This document shows, one piece after another, positions 1-4,401 of a stretch of DNA of 5,659 bases. The DNA lies in assembly GCA_902476665.1 (NCBI GenBank), contig CABSEO010000152.1, positions 1 through 5,659 on the forward strand, in the 5' to 3' direction. The stretch comes from an uncultured Emergencia sp. (GTDB lineage: Bacteria > Bacillota > Clostridia > Peptostreptococcales > Anaerovoracaceae). The notes under the pieces were generated by a model, which did not search any database, was not told where the DNA came from, and saw nothing but the letters and a program-made list of their open reading frames with translations. The translations under genes were made by a program, and so were the position numbers. Position 1 is the stretch's first letter, and every line of letters begins with the position of its first letter.

Positions 1-605
1 GGTGTTGTTTCTGCATACCGGTTGGGAATATCCCAATTATCATAAAAGAAATACCGGCTTCTGGCCTGTGGATCTCCGGCTCTTGCTGCTTTTGCCCAGG
101 CATGGTCTTCACTGGTATGGTTCATTACAAAATCCAGACAGCAGCTGATTCCCTGCTCATGGCATAAAGAAGTCAGCTCATTCAGGTCTTCAATGGTTCC
201 CAGCTCCGGCTTTACCTTTCTGAAATCAGCCACAGCATATCCTCCATCATCTCTGCCTTTCGGGCTTTCCAGCAAAGGCATCATATGGAGATAATTTACA
301 CCACAGGATTTTACATAATCCAGCTTTTCCTTTACCCCCTGCAGCGTACCTGCAAATGCATCTGTGTACATCATCATACCCAGAATATCATTGCCTTTGT
401 ACCAGCCGGGATCTTTCTCCCGCTTCCGGTCAATTTTCCGTAATGATACAGGGCGTTCCACATAATTCTGATACATACGCTGTATCAGATAAGCAAAGCC
501 TTCCTTTTGTCCCGGATACAGCTGCTCATATAAAGATCTCAGTTCCGCCTCCCGGCATTCATATCGATTTCTAAATTCCGGTTTCCACTTCATAGGGTCA
601 AACAT
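1..605 (-). CDS. Amylosucrase-like GH13 glycoside hydrolase, N-terminal 201 residues (C-terminus beyond left edge)
   Basis: This is the first 201 codons of an alpha-amylase-superfamily enzyme most like amylosucrase (GH13 subfamily 4), which uses sucrose as glucosyl donor to build alpha-1,4-glucan or hydrolyses it. Residues 1-70 resemble the amylosucrase N-terminal helical domain. The barrel begins near residue 72 (NDILGMMMYTDAFAG). YLHMMPLLESPKGRDDGGYA (105-124) and GTIEDL (136-141) match the amylosucrase pattern. GH13 conserved region I is DFVMNHTSEDHAW (158-170), including the substrate-binding His. The catalytic Asp and Glu lie outside the window, so activity and specificity (amylosucrase, sucrose hydrolase or another glucosyltransferase) cannot be judged. 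The ATG at 605 is preceded by AGGAG (614-618) at 8-nt spacing. No signal peptide is visible, so the enzyme is probably cytoplasmic. It lies 37 nt after the stop of a broken oxidoreductase gene, probably the same transcript. Confidence is high for GH13 and fairly high for the amylosucrase type. Confidence 0.88.
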   Translation of the reverse strand, partial: MFDPMKWKPEFRNRYECREAELRSLYEQLYPGQKEGFAYLIQRMYQNYVERPVSLRKIDRKREKDPGWYKGNDILGMMMYTDAFAGTLQGVKEKLDYVKSCGVNYLHMMPLLESPKGRDDGGYAVADFRKVKPELGTIEDLNELTSLCHEQGISCCLDFVMNHTSEDHAWAKAARAGDPQARSRYFFYDNWDIPNRYAETT

Positions 606-642
606 TTTTCACACTCCTGTTTCACTGGCACTTTTTTTGCCA

Positions 643-1412
643 TCAAATCTTTAAAGCTGCATCCCAAGGCTGTTTCTCAGTTACCACAGGCTTATATGGA
701 TCAGCCATTGCCTCTTCCATTTTCAGGCAAAGGTACATATCCTGAAGCGCATCTGCAAGAGAGTAAATTTCTTTTCCACTCTTTACATACTCTGACATAC
801 CAAGAAGCAGACTTCCTACAGCAATCTCATCATCATTCAGTCTAGCATTAACAAATGGTGTCTTATTTTTCAAATTCCAGAGTCACACGATCTCTTGGGC
901 ATACAAAGGTTTCTCCGTCAAAAGCCATTCCTTCACGGCCATATGTCTCTGTTACAGAGAAATGGTATCGTTTTCCACATTTCCGATCAGCTTCATGTCT
1001 GCAATGGCTTTATGCCAGGATGCATACAGCGGCTGCAGAAAATACTGCTCAGCAACCTGGATTTTAGGCTGATATTTCTCATAGGCACTCCACAGCTTCT
1101 GCAGATCCTCCTGACTTTCTCCGGGAGGTGTTTCTGTAAGTACAGGAATACCTTTTTCAAACAGTTCAAGCAGATAATCTGTTACGCAGCCACGCTTGAT
1201 TGCCAGGATAACAAACTCCGGTGCATCCTTCATCAGCGTATCAACTGTATTTACTACTTTGACGCCAAATTTTTCACTAAACTTTCTGCCTTTTTCCTCA
1301 TCTCTTATCAGAACAGCTGTCAGATCAAATTTTCCGAAACAGCTTTTGCAATACGGATATAAAATTCGGCACGCCATCCGGAACCAATTACCGCATATTT
1401 TACTTTTCCCAC
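643..1412 (-). pseudogene. Gfo/Idh/MocA-family oxidoreductase, broken by a frameshift and internal deletions
   Basis: The remnant of an NAD(P)-dependent sugar or cyclitol dehydrogenase-like gene is spread over three reading frames. Piece 1 starts at a possible GTG (1412) and reads VGKVKYAVIGSGWRAEFYIR, a Rossmann-type nucleotide-binding start, then loses frame near 1336; a one-base loss restores it. Piece 2 (about 1340-952) continues with KFDLTAVLIRDEEKG, the GIPVLTETPPGES motif of this family and QVAEQYFLQPLYA, ending at a stop right after ENDTISL. Piece 3 (955-863, another frame) reads VTETYGREGMAFDGETF. Piece 4 (873-643) reads PFVNARLNDDEIAVGSLLLG and ends KQPWDAALKI, like the C-terminus of this family. 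Only about 255 codons remain, whereas such proteins usually have 350-390, so roughly 100-130 codons appear deleted around 950 and 868. The start codon is uncertain. It would have been co-transcribed with the amylosucrase-like gene. The substrate is unknown. Confidence 0.85.
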
Positions 1413-1447
1413 TTTATGTCTACTTCTCTTTTTGCTCAGGCAACACA

Positions 1448-1467
1448 AAAAGGGACTTCTCCCTTTT
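1448..1467 (-). terminator. Perfect 8-bp hairpin with flanking A/T tracts, terminator or leader attenuator
   Basis: AAAAGGGA (1448-1455), a 4-nt loop and TCCCTTTT (1460-1467) form a perfect stem. On the minus strand the second arm runs into TTTTTGTGTT, so it looks like a modest intrinsic terminator for the LacI transcript, whose stop is about 135 nt upstream. If instead a promoter lies just after the LacI stop, the same hairpin sits in the leader of the oxidoreductase/amylosucrase transcript and would act as an attenuator. The stem has only four G-C pairs, so termination would be partial. Confidence 0.5.
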
Positions 1468-1576
1468 CATACTATCTTATTCTATACAAGAATCTACGAT
1501 CACGGTACATCAAATCCAAATGAACAAATCTTTCTATATTACTGCTTAACTATGATACCTGTGGATTATTTCATAC

Positions 1577-1606
1577 TTTATAATCTTACAATTCTTGTAT
1601 CATCAA
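1577..1606 (-). promoter_or_regulatory. Possible sigma-70-type promoter for the oxidoreductase/amylosucrase unit
   Basis: On the minus strand TTGATG (1606-1601) is separated by 18 nt from TATAAA (1582-1577). The -35 box overlaps the LacI stop codon. It would give a leader of about 160 nt containing the hairpin at 1448-1467. The region is A/T-rich and chance matches are easy, so this is only the best candidate seen. No copy of the GGAAAG-NN-CTTTCC palindrome found at the other two promoters is present between 1413 and 1602. Confidence 0.3.
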
Positions 1607-2619
1607 ATCTTTTTAACGCTGAATCTGCGAATGATCTTGTGAGGAACATATGTAAGCTTCTCAGTGGTTTTCTCCTGGTTTTCAATCAGGGAAAACAGTT
1701 CTTCGGCCGCTTTCTTGCCCTCATCATAATAAGGAATCCGTACCGTAGACAATGCAGGGGTCACATACATGGAAACCTCTGAATCGTCAATCCCCATAAC
1801 GGAAATGTCTTCCGGTACCTTCATGCCAAACTTGGCAATGCACGCCTGAGCGCCAACCGCCGTCATATCACAGCAGGCAAGCACAGCTGTAGGAAGTACC
1901 ATGCTCTCCTCATAGATCCGCTGCATAGCCTTTACTCCACTGTCGTAGGAGAAATCACCGATGGTAATATAGGACTCCGGTATCTCCAGTCCTAACTTAT
2001 CTACTGCCTCGCGAAAGCCCTGAAGCCTTAATGTCCCAGAAGAATAGTCCTCCTTAGGTCCACTGATATAAGCGATGCGCTTATGTCCATTGGCTGCCAG
2101 AAACTCTACCGCATCGATCACAGCTTTCTTATTGTCATGGATCACTGTATTGATCTTTGTTTTTCCGTCAGAAGCCTGCTGTGTAAAAAGTACCACAGGG
2201 AAATCCAGATCCAGCATCCATTTCACACGGTCACTGTCAATGTTCACACCAGCCAGCAACACTCCGGATGCCCTCTGCTCCTGCATTCTTTCAAGCAGCA
2301 CCTTCTCTTTCTTCCTGTCTCCGTCCGACTCACAGATCATTACTGTAAAGCCTTTCTTCTGACAGACACTGTTGATTCCTTTAATGCTTGTAGAAATAAC
2401 CGAATTGGAAACGTCCCGCACGATCACGCCAATGATATTAGACTTATCTGTTGCCAGTCCTTTGGCAAATGTGTTGGGTTTGAACCGGTTCCTTTCTACC
2501 GCATCCAGAACTCTTTGTTTCAGTTCCGGGCTTACCGCCTTTGTATCGTTGATCACTCGGGATACGGTAGCGATGGAAACCTTTGCCTCGTTTGCAATGT
2601 CTTCAATCGTAACTGCCAT
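1603..2619 (-). CDS. LacI/GalR-family transcriptional regulator, intact, 338 aa
   Basis: A complete sugar-responsive DNA-binding repressor of usual family length. The N-terminal LacI-type helix-turn-helix is at residues 4-24 (TIEDIANEAKVSIATVSRVI). The recognition-helix specificity positions are Ile16-Ala17, close to the Met-Ala of CcpA rather than the Tyr-Gln of LacI. The hinge helix follows at about 48-57 (KPNTFAKGLAT). The periplasmic-binding-protein-like effector domain starts at NIIGVIVRDVSN (61-72) and contains the usual ISGP, ACCDMTAVGA and ISVMGIDDSEVSMYVTPALSTV segments in order. The ATG at 2619 has GGAGG 8 nt upstream, which fixes the start. A TTGACA promoter and a palindromic operator lie just upstream, so autoregulation is likely. 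The effector is not readable from sequence; the neighbouring amylosucrase-like enzyme suggests sucrose or an alpha-glucoside, which is inference. It sits between two broken genes but shows no damage itself. Confidence 0.96.
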   Translation of the reverse strand: MAVTIEDIANEAKVSIATVSRVINDTKAVSPELKQRVLDAVERNRFKPNTFAKGLATDKSNIIGVIVRDVSNSVISTSIKGINSVCQKKGFTVMICESDGDRKKEKVLLERMQEQRASGVLLAGVNIDSDRVKWMLDLDFPVVLFTQQASDGKTKINTVIHDNKKAVIDAVEFLAANGHKRIAYISGPKEDYSSGTLRLQGFREAVDKLGLEIPESYITIGDFSYDSGVKAMQRIYEESMVLPTAVLACCDMTAVGAQACIAKFGMKVPEDISVMGIDDSEVSMYVTPALSTVRIPYYDEGKKAAEELFSLIENQEKTTEKLTYVPHKIIRRFSVKKI

Positions 2620-2640
2620 GCCTTATTCCTCCACTTATCA

Positions 2641-2654
2641 GGAAAGCCCTTTCC
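2641..2654. promoter_or_regulatory. Palindromic operator GGAAAG-CC-CTTTCC at the LacI gene
   Basis: A perfect 6+6 inverted repeat with a 2-bp centre lies at about +4 to +17 relative to the transcription start predicted from the -10 box, between the promoter and the ribosome binding site of the LacI gene. The same palindrome with a different centre is found upstream of the DUF624 gene (3589-3602). LacI-family operators are short palindromes of this size, usually with a central CG. The position is suitable for autorepression. That this LacI protein binds here is inference from proximity and duplication. Confidence 0.68.
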
Positions 2655-2663
2655 TTGATTAAG

Positions 2664-2692
2664 AAGTTATCACTCTTTCCTGTTTCTGTCAA
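2664..2692 (-). promoter_or_regulatory. Sigma-70-type promoter of the LacI gene
   Basis: On the minus strand a perfect TTGACA (2692-2687) is followed by a 17-nt spacer and a weak -10 box TAACTT (2669-2664). The predicted start near 2657 places the operator immediately downstream and gives a leader of about 40 nt to the ATG at 2619. Confidence 0.6.
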
Positions 2693-2793
2693 TAATATTC
2701 TAGACTTTTCCTTGCTTTTTGATCGTTTTTATCACTACGCATAGTTTTGAATGTTTGTTTTCGGATACTTTTCCGGCTTTTCCTGCTGTTTTA

Positions 2794-2807
2794 GGTAAGC
2801 GTTTTCT
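2794..2807 (-). promoter_or_regulatory. Weak cre-like site (possible CcpA/LacI-family binding)
   Basis: The minus strand reads AGAAAACGCTTACC, which fits 12 of 14 positions of the CcpA catabolite-response consensus TGNAANCGNWNNCW, with mismatches at the first and last positions. It lies about 100 bp upstream of the LacI-gene -35 box, so a direct role is uncertain. The arms are only about half symmetrical. It may be chance. Confidence 0.22.
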
Positions 2808-2878
2808 TCGCTAAGGCCTTCTATGCTTTTCTGTACACTTCTATTCTTATCATATTGGATCAAAAACCCAAGGCTATG

Positions 2879-2933
2879 ATACCAGCTTGTTTCTCACCAC
2901 CTATAGAGGTGGGAGTCATCTCCCAGCTGATAT
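2879..2933. other. 55-nt three-stem inverted-repeat element (structured RNA or mobile-element end)
   Basis: Three nested or adjacent stems fit in 55 nt. The outer stem pairs ATACCAGCT (2879-2887) with AGCTGATAT (2925-2933); the single C/A mismatch on the plus strand becomes a G-U wobble in minus-strand RNA, so folding favours the minus strand. The inner hairpins are CCACCT-ATAG-AGGTGG (2897-2912) and GGGAG-TCAT-CTCCC (2911-2924), which share 2 nt. No T tract follows on either strand, so it is not an ordinary terminator. It starts 47 nt after the DUF624 pseudogene stop. Compact subterminal hairpins of this kind mark the ends of IS200/IS605-type elements and their relics, but no transposase or TnpB coding is visible nearby, so this identity is only a suggestion. 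Confidence 0.5.
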
Positions 2934-2979
2934 TCCACTTTTATGCTCATAGTCTATGTCTTGCCTCATATCCTTATTT

Positions 2980-3521
2980 CTAATCTTCCTCGCTGAACAG
3001 CTCCGGAAGCAGCGGCTTCAGTGCCCTTCTGTGTAATCCTACACAGACGTAGGCAGGACAGGAAAACCAGAAAAGAAGAAGCAGCGGCAGCATACGCAGC
3101 ATAAGTGATACAGACATCATAAGTACCGAAAGAACTGAAGCAGTGAGAAGTGTAGTCAGGATCACCAGAGGAAATTTGGCCAGGGCCAGCAGAAAACTGT
3201 TTTTCAACTCATCTTTATTCCATTTTCTGTTTTAGCTGCAATAAATGCTGAATACTGAAAGATACCTGACAGGATCACGGTCCCGATCGGAATCATAGGC
3301 TTCAGGCTTTTTTTGAACACCTGGAAGAACCGTTTTGCTGAAAAACAACCTTCACCGTGAACATGCATTTCATTCATACTGTCTGTCATGGCTGCGTAGG
3401 AGGCTCCCATGGTCACAACCGGCAGGGAGCATAAGATGAAGAGCAGATTGATCTCTGCCAATTCCAGAAGGATGGTCATAAATCTGAACAATGGGGAGTC
3501 TGTACCAAAAAATCGTTTCAT
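2980..3521 (-). pseudogene. DUF624/YesL-like membrane protein gene, frameshifted and shortened
   Basis: The N-terminal piece (105 codons from the ATG at 3521) reads MKRFFGTDSPLFRFMTILLE then LAEINLLFILCSLPVVTMGA, the typical DUF624/YesL start with its first membrane segment, followed by FFQVFKKSLKP. It ends in AKTENGIKMS. One frame over, KDELKNSFLLALAKFPLVIL continues the family pattern to the end at 2980 (PELFSEED), with a hydrophobic stretch similar to the last membrane segments. Losing one A from the run at 3214-3216 explains the shift, since restoring it gives AKTENGIKDELKNSF. The total is about 180 codons where the family usually has about 200-220, and the region around the third and fourth membrane segments looks missing. 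A weak AGAGGA ribosome site precedes the ATG. Family members are often encoded beside carbohydrate uptake genes; their molecular role is unclear. A sequencing error at the A run would not explain the missing segment. Confidence 0.75.
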
Positions 3522-3588
3522 TGTCTTTTCCTCTTTCTTGTGTATTTTCCTAGTTGAACATTTTTATAATGGAATGTGATAGCAGCCA

Positions 3589-3602
3589 GGAAAGTGCTTT
3601 CC
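3589..3602. promoter_or_regulatory. Palindromic operator GGAAAG-TG-CTTTCC upstream of the DUF624 gene
   Basis: A perfect 6+6 inverted repeat, identical in both arms to the one at the LacI gene (2641-2654) and differing only in the two central bases. It sits at about +12 to +25 from the start predicted by the TTGACA promoter and about 68 bp before the DUF624 ATG. This suggests that the nearby LacI-family protein represses both promoters. Confidence 0.68.
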
Positions 3603-3619
3603 CGATTATCTTATATCTA

Positions 3620-3648
3620 TATTTATCCAATTCCCGGTATATTGTCAA
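3620..3648 (-). promoter_or_regulatory. Sigma-70-type promoter of the DUF624 gene
   Basis: On the minus strand a perfect TTGACA (3648-3643) is followed by 17 nt and TAAATA (3625-3620), a weak -10 box. The predicted start near 3613 gives a leader of about 90 nt carrying the operator. The layout matches the LacI-gene promoter in -35 box, spacer length and downstream palindrome. Confidence 0.6.
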
Positions 3649-3676
3649 GCCCTAACCTTACCGCACTTTCTGTTTC

Positions 3677-3710
3677 AATGAAAATAGCGCAGCCTTTTTA
3701 AAGACTGCGC
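3677..3710 (-). terminator. Intrinsic terminator of the permease/kinase operon
   Basis: GCGCAG (3687-3692) pairs with CTGCGC (3705-3710). The stem extends inward with CTTT/AAAG and a pair that becomes a U-G wobble in minus-strand RNA, giving about 11 bp closed by a very short A-rich loop. On the minus strand the stem is followed by TATTTTCATT. It lies about 75 nt after the kinase stop and insulates the downstream DUF624 promoter. Confidence 0.82.
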
Positions 3711-3733
3711 CATTTCCTGATTGGCATTTTTTG

Positions 3734-3777
3734 GTTTATTACTTTTATTGCTTTTATTACTTTTATTACTTTTATTG
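3734..3777. repeat. 9-bp tandem repeat, four full copies plus one partial
   Basis: Four contiguous copies of CTTTTATTR (3742-3777; last base G, A, A, G) follow a partial copy GTTTATTA (3734-3741). The array starts 8 nt after the kinase stop codon in the direction of transcription and ends before the terminator, so it lies in the 3' untranslated region. It is a likely site of slipped-strand length variation. No function is evident. Confidence 0.9.
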
Positions 3778-3785
3778 TTACAGGT

Positions 3786-4385
3786 TTATTTTGTTCCTTT
3801 CATGCGTCTGTTAATGTACTCTGCCAGGAAATCCACGCTTCCCTCAAGTCCTAACTTACTGCTGTTCAGGCTCAGATCATAAGTATGTGAATCTGACCAT
3901 TTTGATTTACAGTGACTGTCATGGTATTTTTTTCTTTTTCTGTCTTTTTCTCTAATGAATCTTTCAGCTTCTTTCTCGCTTTTTCCGTAAAGATGCTGCA
4001 CACGGGCTACTTTACTTTCCATGTCACCAATGATAAAGACAGAAATCAGTCCTTCATAATCTTTCAGGATGGTTTCAGAGCAACGGCCTACGATCACAAA
4101 AGACTGGCCTTTCTCTGCTTTATCCAGAAGAAAGTTAAACTGCATGTTTGCCACATTGTCGGCCGGTGAACTGCTCATCCCATTGATAGAGCGGTACAGA
4201 AATTTGTTGTGCTTCATTTCGTCATATTCCTGAAGCTCCTGGCTATCCATATTATGACTGGCAGCCACTTCATCCAAAAGATTGTGGTCATACAGCGGCA
4301 GTCCATAACGCTTCGCCAAACGCTCTGCGATCTCATGTCCTGCACTTCCGAACTCTCGTCCGATTGAAATAATTAACTGCTTCAT
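3786..4385 (-). CDS. Cytidylate-kinase-like family protein (Cytidylate_kin2), 199 aa
   Basis: A P-loop kinase-fold protein of the cytidylate kinase-like family common in Clostridia. MKQLIISIGREFGSAGHEIA (1-20) has the family's GREFGSxG nucleotide-binding loop in place of a textbook GKS/T Walker A, followed by AKRYGLPLYDHNLLDEVA. FVIVGRCSETIL (96-107) and VFIIGDMESKVARVQ (116-130) match later conserved strands, and DRKRKKYHDSHCKSKWSD (148-165) is the basic lid-like segment. YDLSLNSSKLGLEG (169-182) is the C-terminal signature. Length is normal. The start at 4385 is chosen over an in-frame ATG at 4421 because GGGAGG lies 9 nt upstream and the conserved protein begins there; the upstream start would overlap the permease gene. 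No nucleotide-metabolism genes are nearby, and its real substrate is unknown. It follows the permease stop by 16 nt, so it is the second gene of that operon, possibly with a role tied to the transporter. Confidence 0.9.
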   Translation of the reverse strand: MKQLIISIGREFGSAGHEIAERLAKRYGLPLYDHNLLDEVAASHNMDSQELQEYDEMKHNKFLYRSINGMSSSPADNVANMQFNFLLDKAEKGQSFVIVGRCSETILKDYEGLISVFIIGDMESKVARVQHLYGKSEKEAERFIREKDRKRKKYHDSHCKSKWSDSHTYDLSLNSSKLGLEGSVDFLAEYINRRMKGTK

Positions 4386-4394
4386 CTTCTCTTC

Positions 4395-4400
4395 CCTCCC
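4395..4400 (-). promoter_or_regulatory. Ribosome binding site that fixes the kinase start
   Basis: The minus strand reads GGGAGG 9 nt before the ATG at 4385, inside the 16-nt gap after the permease stop (4402). Its position supports the short form of the kinase over the 12-codon longer reading from 4421. Confidence 0.78.
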
Positions 4401-4401
4401 A

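Larger units (their letters stand above)
2620..2979. other. 360-bp intergenic region between the DUF624 pseudogene and the LacI gene
   Basis: This stretch holds the LacI-gene promoter and operator (2641-2692), a weak cre-like site (2794-2807) and a three-stem inverted-repeat element (2879-2933). A 52-codon stop-free run exists on the minus strand (2738-2893) but has no ATG, no ribosome binding site and no recognisable motif, so I do not call it a gene. Nothing else stands out. Confidence 0.6.

Noticed and set aside
626..642. TGGCA/TGCCA hairpin with a 7-nt loop between the oxidoreductase stop and the amylosucrase-like start
   Set aside because: Only 5 bp, with no T tract after the stem on the minus strand; too weak to call a terminator or a translational control.
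642..1610. Same string CATCAAATCT at the ends of the oxidoreductase pseudogene (641-650) and the LacI gene (1601-1610)
   Set aside because: Both encode a terminal Lys-Ile followed by TGA; 10 A/T-rich bases shared at two gene ends are explained by chance and codon use, and nothing beyond them matches.
356..2662. Plus-strand open frames at 356-574, 855-1067, 895-1362, 1196-1549, 1432-1782, 2075-2362, 2083-2658 and 2372-2662
   Set aside because: They lie antisense to the amylosucrase-like, oxidoreductase and LacI reading frames or cross intergenic DNA, have unnatural composition rich in Cys, Ser and His, and show no family motif.
2717..2730. Second cre-like match around the AAAACGATCA motif upstream of the LacI promoter
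   Set aside because: Poor symmetry and mismatches at key consensus positions; less convincing than the already weak site at 2794-2807.
2738..2893. 52-codon stop-free minus-strand stretch upstream of the LacI gene, containing SEENAYLKQQEKPEKYPKT
   Set aside because: No ATG, no ribosome binding site and no recognisable domain; an open run of this length is expected by chance in this composition. It could be a fossil, but I cannot support that.
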